Below, piece by piece: positions 9,000 through 17,970 of a DNA stretch of 64,000 nt (positions are counted from its first letter, which is position 1; each line of letters begins with the position of its first letter). Below the pieces are notes generated by a model, which was not told the DNA's origin, did not search any database, and saw only the letters and a list, made by a program, of their open reading frames with translations. Position numbers and translations under genes: made by a program. Origin of the DNA: Micromonospora coerulea (GTDB taxonomy: Bacteria > Actinomycetota > Actinomycetes > Mycobacteriales > Micromonosporaceae); contig NZ_JAEMUW010000023.1 of the NCBI RefSeq assembly GCF_016598485.1, positions 31,089 through 95,088 on the forward strand, written 5' to 3'.

Positions 9000-9533
9000 T
9001 CAGTTGCCAGTGACCCAGTTCCAGGCCGTCACGACCCACTCGGTCTGCTGCAGGTAGGCCACGCCCACCCCGGCCAGGAAGAGCGCCGTCACCAGATGCG
9101 CGCCCCGGGCACTCCGGCGTACCCGGCCGAGCTGCCGCTCCCAGATCAACCGGCCGAGCAGGCGGGAGAGCGCGAAGAGGCCGACGGCGGTGAGCAGGCT
9201 CAGCACGAAGGTCAGCAGCGGGGCGCTCAGGTCACCGCGGCCGGAGATCGCCCAGATGCCCCAGCACACGAAGGCGAAGAGGCCGCCCGCCGCGCTCCAC
9301 TCGCCGCCCCGGCGCAGCTGGGCCAGGTGCCAGCTCAGCGGCCGGCGAGGGCCGGAGTCCGCCGACCAGTCGGCCGGGTCGACCGCGGGGAACGGCTCGG
9401 TGCGCGGGGTGCGCGGCTGCCCCACGGACGCCACCCCCCGGCGGTACGGGTCCCGTTGCGTCGGCACCCCGACACCGGGCTGCGGCGGCACCTCCACGGT
9501 GCGCTCGGCCCACGGCTGTGTCTGGTCCGCCAT
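9000..9533 (-). CDS. Membrane protein with disordered N-terminus
   Basis: A 177-residue protein: a polar, proline-rich N-terminal half (about 1-75), then three hydrophobic segments (about 82-98, 103-125, 145-160). The start at 9533 is chosen because GGGGGAGG lies seven bases upstream. Upstream in-frame codons are arginine-rich and have no such site. It shares a 98-bp divergent intergenic region with the Eis-like gene. Function unknown. Confidence 0.75.
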   Translation of the reverse strand: MADQTQPWAERTVEVPPQPGVGVPTQRDPYRRGVASVGQPRTPRTEPFPAVDPADWSADSGPRRPLSWHLAQLRRGGEWSAAGGLFAFVCWGIWAISGRGDLSAPLLTFVLSLLTAVGLFALSRLLGRLIWERQLGRVRRSARGAHLVTALFLAGVGVAYLQQTEWVVTAWNWVTGN

Positions 9534-9631
9534 CTCGTGTCCTCCCCCTGACCGACGCCGGCCACCTTTCCGAGCGTAGCGAGCCGGCAAATGGGTCGCC
9601 GACCCCGACCGTGATGGGTTAGACACATCCG

Positions 9632-10843
9632 ATGACCGATGTGGTGGTACCGGGCGCCGGGGACTTCGACGAGATCGCCGGGCTGCTCGCCCTGGCGTTC
9701 CACGGCGGCCTCGACCAGGAACTCCTGGAGGTCGAGCGGGGAGTCTTCGAGCCCGAGCGTGGCCTGCTCGTCCGCGACGGCGGGACGGCGGTCGCGCACG
9801 CCGCCGCGTTCACCCGGGAGCTGGCGGTGCCCGGCGCCAGCGTGCCGGCGGCGCACGTGACGATGGTCTCGGTCGCCCCGACCCACCGCCGCCGGGGCCT
9901 GCTCACCGGGCTGATGCGCCGGCAGCTGCGGGAGATCCGGGACGCCGGGCGGGAGCCGATCGCGGTGCTCTGGGCCAGCGAGGGCCGGATCTATCCCCGC
10001 TTCGGGTACGGCCTGGCCGCGCAGCGGCTCACCGTCCGCTGCGACACCGCCGGGCTGCGCCTGCCGGCGTCGGCGGCGGGCACGCTCCGCCTGGACCGTC
10101 CGGCCGCGCGACAGGCCGAGCTGGCCGAGCTGTACGAGCGGGTCCGCGCCGGCCGCCCCGGCTGGTCGAACCGGGACGAACACTGGTGGCGGTACGTGCT
10201 CGCCGACGTGAAGAGCCTGCGGGAGGGCGCCACCGAGCGCCGGGTGCTGCTGCACGAGGGGCCGGCGGGGGTCGACGGGTACGCGCTGTTCCGGACGAAG
10301 GATGCGTGGGAGCCCACCGGCCCGCGCGGCGAGGTGCGCGTCGACGAGGTCGTCGCCGCCGATCACGACGCGTACCTGGCGCTGTGGCGGCTGCTGCTCA
10401 CGATCGACCTGACCCGGCGGCTGTCCGCCCCGATCGCGGTGGACGAGCCGCTGCTGTGGCTGGTGAACGAGCCGCGGCAGCTCGACGCCCACCTCTCCGA
10501 CACGCTCTGGGTACGGGTGGTCGACGTGCCCGCCGCGCTGGCCGCCCGGCAGTACGCGACCGACCTGGACGTGGTGATCGAAGTCAGCGACGAGCTGCTG
10601 CCGGAGAACACCGGCCGGTGGCGGCTGGTCGGCGGTCCGTCGGGGGCGACCTGCACGGCCAGCACCGGGCCGGCCGGGCTCGCCTGCGACGTGCGCGCCC
10701 TCGGCGAGCTGTACCTGGGCGGCACCGGTCTCGGGACGCTGGCCGCCGCCGGCCGGGTCCGGGAGCTGGTGCCGGGCACCGTGGCGACCGCCGGACCGGC
10801 CTTCGGCTGGCACCGGGCCCCGGCTGCCATGGAGGTCTTCTGA
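9632..10843 (+). CDS. Eis-like GNAT N-acetyltransferase
   Basis: A 403-residue protein of the Eis (enhanced intracellular survival) family: two GNAT-like domains followed by an SCP2-like domain. The acetyl-CoA loop VSVAPTHRRRGLLTGLMRRQL lies near residues 77-97, YPRFGYGLA near 123-131, and the chain ends in phenylalanine, whose carboxylate is catalytic in Eis. Mycobacterial Eis acetylates aminoglycosides and other amines at several positions; the substrate here is unknown. TTAGAC lies only about nine bases before the ATG, so a short leader or leaderless mRNA is possible. Confidence 0.85.
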   Translation: MTDVVVPGAGDFDEIAGLLALAFHGGLDQELLEVERGVFEPERGLLVRDGGTAVAHAAAFTRELAVPGASVPAAHVTMVSVAPTHRRRGLLTGLMRRQLREIRDAGREPIAVLWASEGRIYPRFGYGLAAQRLTVRCDTAGLRLPASAAGTLRLDRPAARQAELAELYERVRAGRPGWSNRDEHWWRYVLADVKSLREGATERRVLLHEGPAGVDGYALFRTKDAWEPTGPRGEVRVDEVVAADHDAYLALWRLLLTIDLTRRLSAPIAVDEPLLWLVNEPRQLDAHLSDTLWVRVVDVPAALAARQYATDLDVVIEVSDELLPENTGRWRLVGGPSGATCTASTGPAGLACDVRALGELYLGGTGLGTLAAAGRVRELVPGTVATAGPAFGWHRAPAAMEVF

Positions 10844-10912
10844 CCCGCCGCCGAGGAAGAACCGGCCCCGGCTCGGGGCGGAACGGGCCCGGGAAGGCGG
10901 TACGGTCGGCTG

Positions 10913-11245
10913 ATGGGTGATGCGGAGCGACGGCGGCGCCGGCTGCGGCACCACGGCGACGCCGAGAGCGGGTTGCCGGCCCCGGACGGGCCGAGCGCGA
11001 CGACGGCCGGCGTGCACGACGAGCCGCCCCGCGGCCGGCGGCCCGGCCCGGCCGTTGAGGAGGGCGAGCGGGGGCTGCGCGGCCTGGTCGGCTCCGGCTC
11101 GTCCCAGGTGGGGGTGACCGCCGCGCTGCGGGCCCGGGACGCCGCCCGGCCGACCGACGCGGACCTGGCCGAGGCCGAGGCCCGCGTGGTGATCGTCCGG
11201 CGCAACTGGGTCCCGCGCGAGGACCTGCCCCGCTCCGGGCGCTGA
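10913..11245 (+). CDS. Small charged protein, unknown
   Basis: A 110-residue soluble protein with a basic N-terminus (RRRRRLRHH) and a more ordered C-terminal part (LRARDAARPTDADLAEAEARVVIVRRNWVPREDL). GGGAAGGCGG precedes the ATG. It lies 69 bp downstream of the Eis-like gene on the same strand and could be co-transcribed. It is probably conserved in close relatives, but no family was recognised. Confidence 0.65.
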   Translation: MGDAERRRRRLRHHGDAESGLPAPDGPSATTAGVHDEPPRGRRPGPAVEEGERGLRGLVGSGSSQVGVTAALRARDAARPTDADLAEAEARVVIVRRNWVPREDLPRSGR

Positions 11246-11261
11246 GCCCGCCGGCCGGCGG

Positions 11262-11732
11262 TCAGGCCGGCAGGTCGGGGAGCTGGCGGCGCTGCTCGTA
11301 CGACGCCACCTGGTCGATCCGGCGGGAGTGCCGGGGGTTGCCGGAGAACGGCGTGGTCAGGAACGCCTCGACCAGGGCGGTCGCCTCGTCGAGGGTGTGC
11401 TGGCGGGCACCGACCGCGACGATGTTCGCGTCGTTGTGCTCCCGGGCGAGCTGCGCGGTGTCGATGTTCCAGGCCAGCGCCGCGCGGACGCCGGCGACCT
11501 TGTTCGCGGCGATCTGCTCGCCGTTGCCGGAGCCGCCGATGACCACGCCGAGGCTGCCCGGGTCGTCGACCACGCGGGCGCCGGTGTGCAGGCAGAACGC
11601 CGGGTAGTCGTCGTCCGGGTCGAAGGCGTGCGGGCCGACGTCGACCACCTCGTACCCCTGCGTGGCCAGGTGGTTGGCCAGGTGCACCTTCAACTCGAAA
11701 CCGGCGTGATCGGATCCCAGGTAGACGCGCAT
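11262..11732 (-). CDS. rpiB: Ribose-5-phosphate isomerase B
   Basis: A 156-residue RpiB/LacAB-family sugar phosphate isomerase, interconverting ribose-5-phosphate and ribulose-5-phosphate in the pentose phosphate pathway. Family marks are the N-terminal YLGSDHAGFELK, the GSGNGEQIAANK loop, the RAALAWN segment and NDANIVAVGAR. Actinobacterial RpiB uses a catalytic glutamate where enterobacterial RpiB has cysteine, and here GSGNGEQ supplies the glutamate. The start MRVYLG at 11732 is the family start. The gene follows a DUF1015 gene on the same strand. Confidence 0.92.
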   Translation of the reverse strand: MRVYLGSDHAGFELKVHLANHLATQGYEVVDVGPHAFDPDDDYPAFCLHTGARVVDDPGSLGVVIGGSGNGEQIAANKVAGVRAALAWNIDTAQLAREHNDANIVAVGARQHTLDEATALVEAFLTTPFSGNPRHSRRIDQVASYEQRRQLPDLPA

Positions 11733-11796
11733 ACCGCGCAGTCTGACAGGCCCGCCTCCGTGCCGCCGCGCGGGCGGCGGCACGGAGGCGGATTCG

Positions 11797-13005
11797 TCAC
11801 AGGTTCGCCCGGGACAGTTCGGCGACGACCAGGCCGCCACGCGCCTTCGGGGTGAACCAGGTGCTCTTGCGCGGCATCTTCTCCCGGGCGAGGTTCACCG
11901 CGACGAAGTCGTCCACCGTGACCGGGGCGATCAGCACGGCCAGCTCGGCCCGGCCGGCGTCGACCTCCCCGGTGAGCCAGCTCGCCGGGTAGTCCCCGCC
12001 CACATAGGTGATCCGCTTGTCGCCCGGGTCGAGGCCGAGCGCGTCGCGCAGCAGCAGCCGCTCGACCAGGGCGTGGTCCAGGTTCTCCAACCGGCCGCCG
12101 GCGACGTGCGGCAGGGTGACCGCGTACCCCCGGCCGGCGAGGTAGAGGTGGACGGCGCCGCCGGCCGCCGGGACCTCGACCGGGCCGGCGAGCTCGGCGA
12201 GCTCCGCACCGGCGGCGCGGAGCCGGCCGAGCAGCTCGTCGGGGGTCGTGGTCAGCTCGCTGACCAGCCGGTTGTAGGGCTGGATGGCCACCGACGCCGG
12301 CGTGGTGATCACCGAGAGGAAGCGGGGCAGCCCGCCGGTCTGGGCGGCCAGGCTGCGGTGGTTGCCGTCGGCGACCACCAGCTCGCCGCCACCGGCGAGG
12401 GCGGTCAGCGCGTCCTGCTCCGGGCCCGGACCCAGCAGCCAGATGGCGTGCGTCCGCCCGGACTGGTCGACGTCGGTCGCGGCGGGCACGCCGGCCGACT
12501 CGGTCGCCGCCGCCAGCGCGGCGTGCAGCTCGTCGCCACGCCCGGTCTGCAGCAGCAGTACCGGCGAGAGCAGGTGCCCGAGCGCCTCGGCGAGGGCGAC
12601 CCGCTCCCGCACCTTGGCGATGAAGACGTCCTCGTTGCGGATCACCAGGCCGGGCTCGTCGGCCCGGGTGGAGATCTGGTCGGTGTCGACCATGGCGAAG
12701 AGCCCGTACGCGGATTCCTCGCCCGGCGCGCTGATCCGGTAGAGCACCACGACCTGCTCGGCCGGGGTGTAGCTGCCGTCCGCCTTGGCCTCGGCGAGCC
12801 GGGCCACCGCGTCGGGGAGTGCGTCGAGGAAGGACTTCCCCAGGCTCTCCGGCGCCCGGTGGGGCATCTCGATGCCGAGGGCACTGTGCGGGTTCGCCTC
12901 GATGATCGCGGTGATCTCCGCGTCGTCGGCGAACTCGTCGTAGTTCTGCGCGCCGGTGCCGCCAGTGGTGATCCAGGCCCGGGCGATCGGATGCACGACC
13001 GTCAT
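11797..13005 (-). CDS. DUF1015 family protein
   Basis: A 402-residue DUF1015 protein, widely conserved in bacteria. Marks are the N-terminal region around NPHSALGIEMPHR, the VVLYRIS strand, and VADGNHRSLAA (about residues 220-230), the variant form of the family's ADGHHR motif. Some DUF1015-related proteins have been linked to free serine phosphorylation; whether this one shares that activity is not known. The start at 13005 (MTVVHPIARAW) matches the family better than upstream codons. It lies 64 bp upstream of rpiB, probably in one unit. Confidence 0.8.
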   Translation of the reverse strand: MTVVHPIARAWITTGGTGAQNYDEFADDAEITAIIEANPHSALGIEMPHRAPESLGKSFLDALPDAVARLAEAKADGSYTPAEQVVVLYRISAPGEESAYGLFAMVDTDQISTRADEPGLVIRNEDVFIAKVRERVALAEALGHLLSPVLLLQTGRGDELHAALAAATESAGVPAATDVDQSGRTHAIWLLGPGPEQDALTALAGGGELVVADGNHRSLAAQTGGLPRFLSVITTPASVAIQPYNRLVSELTTTPDELLGRLRAAGAELAELAGPVEVPAAGGAVHLYLAGRGYAVTLPHVAGGRLENLDHALVERLLLRDALGLDPGDKRITYVGGDYPASWLTGEVDAGRAELAVLIAPVTVDDFVAVNLAREKMPRKSTWFTPKARGGLVVAELSRANL

Positions 13006-13081
13006 GCCCACCGACGCTACCCGCGGCCTCCGGCCCGCCGGACCCGGACCCGGACCGCGTCCACCAGATGAAAGGCGGCGC

Positions 13082-13474
13082 TCAGCCGTTGCGGTCGAGC
13101 GGCGCGTGGACGGTGCGGTGCCGGCCGGACGTCGGGGCGGCACCGGGACGGCGGCCCGGGACGGAGCCGTCCGGGCCGGCCGGGTAGGAGGCCGTCGCGG
13201 CGGCGGCGAGCCGGACGGTGGTCGCGCCGGCCCGGAGCGGACCGGGCGTCCGGGTCGGCAGGCCCGCGTCGGCGGGCGGCGTCATCCGGGAGGTGGCGAC
13301 CACCCGCGCCACGCCCACCACGATCGGCGGGGCCAGCAGGTCGGCCATGTCGGCCGGCAGGGACGGGCGGACGGCGGGCCAGTCGGCCTCGTCCACGGAC
13401 CAGTACGTCGCACCGGGGTCCTCGGTCGCCGTCTCCTGCGGCGCGTCGTCGGACGTATGGCGGTGCTTAGCCAT
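13082..13474 (-). CDS. Small hypothetical protein
   Basis: A 130-residue soluble protein with a strong ribosome binding site (GGAGGAGG, seven bases before the ATG). The N-terminal half is acidic and tryptophan-containing (TYWSVDEADWPAVRP); the C-terminal half is Pro/Arg/Gly-rich and probably disordered. It lies between the DsbA-like gene and the DUF1015 gene on the same strand. No function can be assigned. Confidence 0.65.
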   Translation of the reverse strand: MAKHRHTSDDAPQETATEDPGATYWSVDEADWPAVRPSLPADMADLLAPPIVVGVARVVATSRMTPPADAGLPTRTPGPLRAGATTVRLAAAATASYPAGPDGSVPGRRPGAAPTSGRHRTVHAPLDRNG

Positions 13475-13603
13475 GGGAGTGCCTCCTCCGAGCTGCCGGA
13501 CGCGGCCCTGCGGGCCGTCGGCTGGGACACCCGGTGAAACGAGCCCCGCACCGGCCCGGTGACGCCGGGAACGGTGCGGGGCTCGGGGAATGCCGCCGGC
13601 CGG

Positions 13604-14227
13604 TCAGTCGAAGATCGGCCCCAGCTCCCGGGAGCGCTTCAGCTCGTAGAAGCCGGGGGTGCCGGCGACCAGCAGTACGCCGTCCCAGAGCCGGCCGGCC
13701 GCCTCGCCCTTCGGTGCCGGGGTGATCACCGGGCCGAAGAAGGCGACCTTGCCGCCGTCCGGGCCGGGGGCGTGGATCACCGGGGTGCCCACGTCGGTGC
13801 CGACCGGCCGCATGCCTGCCTCGTGGCTGGCCCGCAGCGCCTCGTCGTACGCGGGGGACTCGGCGGCGTCGGCGAGCGCCGGGTCCAGCCCGACCTCGGT
13901 GAGCGCGCCGACCAGCATCTCCCGGGCGAGGGGCTCCTTGCCGAGGTGGATCCGGGTGCCCATGGCGGTGTAGAGCTTCGCCAGCACCTCCGCGCCGTGC
14001 GCCTGCTCCACGGCGATGCAGACCCGCACCGGGCCCCAGCCGCTCTTCATCAGTTCCTGGTACTGCTCGGGCAGGTCCCGGCCCTCGTTGAGCACGGACA
14101 GGCTCATCACGTGGAAACTGATGTCCACGGGCCGGACCTTCTCGACTTCCAGCAGCCAGCGGGACGTGATCCACGCCCACGGGCACAGCGGGTCGAACCA
14201 CATGTCCACGGCGACACGTTCGGTCAC
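13604..14227 (-). CDS. DsbA-family, Rv2466c-like mycothiol-linked oxidoreductase
   Basis: A 207-residue DsbA-type thioredoxin-fold protein close to the mycobacterial Rv2466c type, a mycothiol-dependent reductase. The active-site region is FDPLCPWAWITSRW near residues 11-24. The motif here is CPWA, so only the first cysteine of the usual CPWC is present, which favours a monothiol mechanism using mycothiol. The helical insertion (YQELMKSGWGPVRVCIAVEQ) and cis-proline loop (GTPVIHAP) are present. There is no signal peptide, so it is cytoplasmic. Confidence 0.82.
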   Translation of the reverse strand: MTERVAVDMWFDPLCPWAWITSRWLLEVEKVRPVDISFHVMSLSVLNEGRDLPEQYQELMKSGWGPVRVCIAVEQAHGAEVLAKLYTAMGTRIHLGKEPLAREMLVGALTEVGLDPALADAAESPAYDEALRASHEAGMRPVGTDVGTPVIHAPGPDGGKVAFFGPVITPAPKGEAAGRLWDGVLLVAGTPGFYELKRSRELGPIFD

Positions 14228-14437
14228 GGTGAGATCCCTTCACGACAGGTGCGCCGGTGAACCCGGCGCCTCCCCCGATCCTCACCCCGAGCAGCACCGA
14301 CTGGTACCGGAATGAGAGCGTGACCTCAACCACCGAAGGTGTCGGTGCATGGAAGACTCGGACCGGGCCGGCCTTCGCGAGCGGGCCGGAAAGGCCGGGG
14401 CCGCCGGGGCGCGGCGCGAGTGGGATGGAGACGAACA

Positions 14438-16993
14438 GTGCCGGGAGTGCGCAACCTGACCCAGGTCGAGGCCACCGAGCGGGCCCGCCTGCTCGACGTG
14501 ACCGGGTACGACATCAGCCTTGACCTGTCGAGCGCGGTGCTCGCCGACGGCCGGACGTTCCGCTCGGTGACGGAGGTCCGGTTCCGCTGCGCCGAGCCGG
14601 GGGCGACGACCTTCATCGAGGTGGCCGCCGAGTCGGTACGGTCCGCGACGCTCAACGGCGCGCCCGTCGACGTCTCCGGCTGGTCGGCCGACAAGGGCCT
14701 CACGCTGTCCGGCCTGGACGCGGAGAACACCCTGGTGGTGGACGCCGACTTCGGGTACTCGAACAGCGGGCAGGGCCTGCACCGCACGGTGGACCCGGTC
14801 GACGGGGAGACCTACCTCTACAGCCAGTTCGAGACGGCCGACGCGCAGCGGGTCTTCGCCTGCTTCGACCAGCCCGACCTGAAGAGCGTCTACGCCTGGC
14901 ACGCCACCGTGCCGGACCACTGGCGGGTGGTCTCCAACATGCCGGTGCAGCGGGAGGAGCCGGCCGGCGAGGGGCTGAAGACCGTCCACTTCGTGGAGTC
15001 GGCGCGGATGAGCACCTACATCACCGCGCTCTGCGCCGGGCCGTACCACGAGGTGCGGGACAGCCACGACGGGATCGACCTGGGCGTCTTCTGCCGGGCG
15101 TCGATGGCGCGCTACCTCGACTCGGACGACCTGTTCCTGATCACCAAGCAGGGCTTCGACTTCTTCCACGAGCAGTTCGGAGTGCGTTACCCGCTGCCCA
15201 AGTACGACCAGCTCTGGGTGCCGGACTTCAACGCCGGCGCGATGGAGAACTTCGGCTGCGTGACCCACGCCGAGTCGCACTACATCTTCCGCTCGCAGGT
15301 CACCGACTTCGAGTACGAGCAGCGGGCCAACACGATCCTGCACGAGCTGGCGCACATGTGGTTCGGTGACCTGGTCACCATGCGCTGGTGGAACGACCTG
15401 TGGCTGAACGAGTCGTTCGCCGAGTGGGCCAGCCACTGGTGCAACACCCACGCCACCCGGTTCTCCGAGGCGTGGACGACCTTCCTGTCGATCCGGAAGA
15501 ACTGGGGCTACCGGCAGGACCAGCTCTCCTCCACCCACCCGGTGTACTGCGAGATGCCGGACCTGGAGGCGGTCGAGGTCAACTTCGACGGCATCACCTA
15601 CGCCAAGGGCGCCAGCGTGCTCAAGCAGCTCGTCGCGTACGTCGGCGAGGAGCCGTTCGTGGCCGGGCTGCGGGCGTACTTCGGCAAGCACGCCTGGGGC
15701 AACGCCACCTTCGACGACCTGCTCTCCGAGCTGGAGACGGCCTCCGGCCGGGAACTGCGCAAGTTCGCCGCGCAGTGGCTGGAGACCGCGCAGGTCAACA
15801 CGCTGCGCCCCGAGGTGACCATCGGCGCGGACGGCGCCTACGAGCGGGTGCTGGTCCGCCAGGAGGCGCCGGCCGGGCACCCGACGCTGCGCACCCACCG
15901 GATCGGGGTGGGCCTGTACGACCTGACCGACGGCCGGCTGGTCCGCCGGGAGCGGGTCGAGGTGGACGTGACCGGCGAGCAGACCGAGCTGTCGGCGCTG
16001 CCGGGCAAGCCGGCCGCGGACGTGCTGCTGCTCAACGACGACGATCTGACGTACACCAAGCTGCGGCTGGACGAGCGGTCGATGGCGACCGTGGTCCAGC
16101 ACATCGCCGGCTTCGAGTCGTCGCTGGCCCGGGCGCTGTGCTGGACCGCCGCCTGGGACATGACCCGCGACGCCGAGCTCGCCGCCCGCGACTACGTCGC
16201 GCTGGTGCTCGCCGGACTGCCCGCCGAGACCGACATCAACCTGGTCACCGCGACCCTGCGGCAGGCGACCACCACGCTCACCTTCTATGCCGACCCGGCG
16301 TGGGCGCCGACCGGCTGGGCCGGGCTGGCCCGGACCGCGAAGGACGCGCTGGCCGCGGCGGAGCCGGGCAGCGGCTTCCAGCTCGCCTGGGCCCGGGCGT
16401 ACGCCTCCGCGGCCCGCTCGGCGGAGGACCTGGCGACCCTGCGCGGCTGGCTGAACGGCGGCGAGGTGCCCGCCGGGCTGACGGTGGACACCGAGCTGCG
16501 CTGGACGGTGCTGCAGTCGCTGGTGGCCAACGGTGCCGCCGGGGCCGCCGAGGTGGAGGCCGAGCTGGCCAACGACCGCACCACCAGCGGCGAGCGGGAG
16601 GCCGCGTACGCGCATGCCCTGGTGCCGACCGCGGAGAACAAGGCGACCGTGTGGGCGCAGCTGACCGGCTCGGAGGCGCTGCCGAACTGGCGCAACCGGG
16701 CGCTGCTGCAGGGCTTCACCCACCCGGCGCAGGTGGAGCTCACCGCGCCGTACCGGGACAAGTACTTCGCCGCCGTCGCCCAGGTCTGGGCGCAGCGGGA
16801 CAGCGAGCCGGCGCAGGAGTTCGTGCAGCTCGCCTACCCGGCGTACCTGGTCGAGGAGGACACGGTGGCGGCCACCGACGCGTGGCTGGCGCAGGAGGGC
16901 CACCCGGCGCCGCTGCGCCGCCTGGTGGCCGAGGGCCGCGACGGTGTGGTCCGCGCGCTGAAGGCCCGCGCCAGGGACGCCCGGAGCGCCTGA
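14438..16993 (+). CDS. pepN: Aminopeptidase N (M1 metallopeptidase)
   Basis: An 851-residue M1-family zinc aminopeptidase that trims N-terminal residues from peptides in the cytoplasm. The exopeptidase motif GAMEN is at residues 267-271. The zinc site is HELAH (302-306) with the third ligand Glu325 in NESFAEW. The C-terminal helical ERAP1-like domain fills about residues 500-851. GTG at 14438 is chosen because GGATGGAG lies seven bases upstream; earlier codons encode arginine-rich sequence. A strong hairpin follows the stop, so the gene is probably monocistronic. Confidence 0.95.
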   Translation: MPGVRNLTQVEATERARLLDVTGYDISLDLSSAVLADGRTFRSVTEVRFRCAEPGATTFIEVAAESVRSATLNGAPVDVSGWSADKGLTLSGLDAENTLVVDADFGYSNSGQGLHRTVDPVDGETYLYSQFETADAQRVFACFDQPDLKSVYAWHATVPDHWRVVSNMPVQREEPAGEGLKTVHFVESARMSTYITALCAGPYHEVRDSHDGIDLGVFCRASMARYLDSDDLFLITKQGFDFFHEQFGVRYPLPKYDQLWVPDFNAGAMENFGCVTHAESHYIFRSQVTDFEYEQRANTILHELAHMWFGDLVTMRWWNDLWLNESFAEWASHWCNTHATRFSEAWTTFLSIRKNWGYRQDQLSSTHPVYCEMPDLEAVEVNFDGITYAKGASVLKQLVAYVGEEPFVAGLRAYFGKHAWGNATFDDLLSELETASGRELRKFAAQWLETAQVNTLRPEVTIGADGAYERVLVRQEAPAGHPTLRTHRIGVGLYDLTDGRLVRRERVEVDVTGEQTELSALPGKPAADVLLLNDDDLTYTKLRLDERSMATVVQHIAGFESSLARALCWTAAWDMTRDAELAARDYVALVLAGLPAETDINLVTATLRQATTTLTFYADPAWAPTGWAGLARTAKDALAAAEPGSGFQLAWARAYASAARSAEDLATLRGWLNGGEVPAGLTVDTELRWTVLQSLVANGAAGAAEVEAELANDRTTSGEREAAYAHALVPTAENKATVWAQLTGSEALPNWRNRALLQGFTHPAQVELTAPYRDKYFAAVAQVWAQRDSEPAQEFVQLAYPAYLVEEDTVAATDAWLAQEGHPAPLRRLVAEGRDGVVRALKARARDARSA

Positions 16994-17005
16994 CCGAGCA
17001 GTACG

Positions 17006-17049
17006 CGGCCGGGGCCGGCGTGGGCGAACGCCCGTGCCGGCCCCGGCCG
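17006..17049 (+). terminator. Strong hairpin terminator after pepN
   Basis: A GC-rich stem of about 21 bp (two G-T wobbles, four-base loop) starts 12 bases after the pepN stop. Its outer arms are CGGCCGGGGCCGGC and the complement. There is no T-tract, as is common for actinobacterial terminators. Confidence 0.75.
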
Positions 17050-17162
17050 TCATGGTCGCCATGGGAGGCCTGCTCGGCACCGTGGGGCCGGACGACGCCG
17101 TCGAGGTGAGCGAGCCGTGGCCGATGGGCTCGACCCGAGCATCTGGCCCCGCTGACGACAAG

Positions 17163-17191
17163 GCCCGGCCCGCCGATTCCGGGGGCCGGGC
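17163..17191 (-). terminator. Hairpin terminator after DUF5130 gene
   Basis: GCCCGGCC pairs with GGCCGGGC around a short spacer, 21 bases beyond the minus-strand stop at 17212. It probably ends the CtaJ-like/DUF5130 transcript. Confidence 0.6.
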
Positions 17192-17211
17192 TCGTGTTCG
17201 TCCGGGCGGGC

Positions 17212-17625
17212 TCAGCCCTTGCCGGCGTGGCTGGCGAGCTGGTCGAGGCCCTGGATGATGCCGCCGGCCAGGTCACCGCCGCCGAAGGACGCCACCATGG
17301 AGAGCGCGGCGAGCTTGGCGTACGTGTCGGGGATCCGCTTGCGCGCGTAGCGGCCGGTGACGATCTCGAGCTGCCGCTGGTTGGGCGACACGGCGATCAG
17401 CACCGACTTGTCCGGCTCGGCGAGCTGCCGGTGCAGCCGCTCGGCATGCTCCCGGATCGGCTCGTCGAGGCCGCCCACGTAGATCGAGAAGACCAGGCCG
17501 GTGCCCTGGTCGGCCAGGCGGAGCGCCTCGTCGATGCGGAGCAGCTGACGGGTCGAGAAGGGCCCGTCCAGCACCTGGGGCGGGGTACCGGTCCCCGTCG
17601 TGGCCTGCTTCTCACCAACGGTCAC
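17212..17625 (-). CDS. DUF5130 (TPM-like) protein
   Basis: A 137-residue protein of the actinobacterial DUF5130 type, related to TPM domains. Its core has IDEALRLADQGTGLVFSIYVGGLD, then PDKSVLIAVSPNQRQLEIVTG and a helical C-terminus (YAKLAALSMVASFGGGDLAGGI). GTG at 17625 has GGAGG six bases upstream and overlaps the end of the preceding gene by 14 bases, so the two are translationally coupled. Function is not established. The link to a cytochrome oxidase subunit hints at an envelope or respiratory setting, as inference only. Confidence 0.8.
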   Translation of the reverse strand: MTVGEKQATTGTGTPPQVLDGPFSTRQLLRIDEALRLADQGTGLVFSIYVGGLDEPIREHAERLHRQLAEPDKSVLIAVSPNQRQLEIVTGRYARKRIPDTYAKLAALSMVASFGGGDLAGGIIQGLDQLASHAGKG

Positions 17626-17914
17626 TTGCGCCTCCGGTTCCACCGGCCGGCGCCTCGACGCCGGCCTTCTCAAGCTTGCGGCTGGTCAGCGCCGGCGCCT
17701 GCGCGCCCGCGGCCAGCGCGGTGCCGGCCGAGTCGGCCAGCTGCTCCGGGCGGCCCAGGAACCAGACCGGAGTGAAGTCGAAGGGTCGGCCCGGCCGGTA
17801 GCGCTTGGCGCCGCCACCACCGCCACGGCCGCCGGCGAGTGCCAGTCCGGCGATCACCAGCACCGCGGCCGCCGGGATGCCGACGAAGATCAGCAACGTC
17901 TCGGTAACAGACAA
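17612..17914 (-). CDS. ctaJ: CtaJ-like aa3 cytochrome oxidase small subunit
   Basis: A protein of about 100 residues: one N-terminal membrane helix (SVTETLLIFVGIPAAAVLVIAG) then a conserved patch, KRYRPGRPFDFTPVWFLG. This matches the pattern of the small CtaJ subunit of actinobacterial aa3-type cytochrome oxidase. Both possible starts are TTG. 17914, which gives MSVTET, fits the family pattern; 17974 would add 20 residues and overlap the amidase stop. It overlaps the DUF5130 gene by 14 bases. Subunit identity is inferred from sequence pattern only. Confidence 0.65.
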   Translation of the reverse strand: MSVTETLLIFVGIPAAAVLVIAGLALAGGRGGGGGAKRYRPGRPFDFTPVWFLGRPEQLADSAGTALAAGAQAPALTSRKLEKAGVEAPAGGTGGASDRW

Positions 17915-17970
17915 TCCCAACGCCCCCAGGCGGAAAGAGAGACCAGAGAATTTCCGGGTCGGGTGGACGA

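Noticed and set aside
14282..17161. Very long minus-strand frame opposite pepN (about 960 codons)
   Set aside because: Its translation is Arg/Val/Gly/His-rich low-complexity sequence mirroring the codon bias of pepN. It is the usual antisense shadow in GC-rich genomes.
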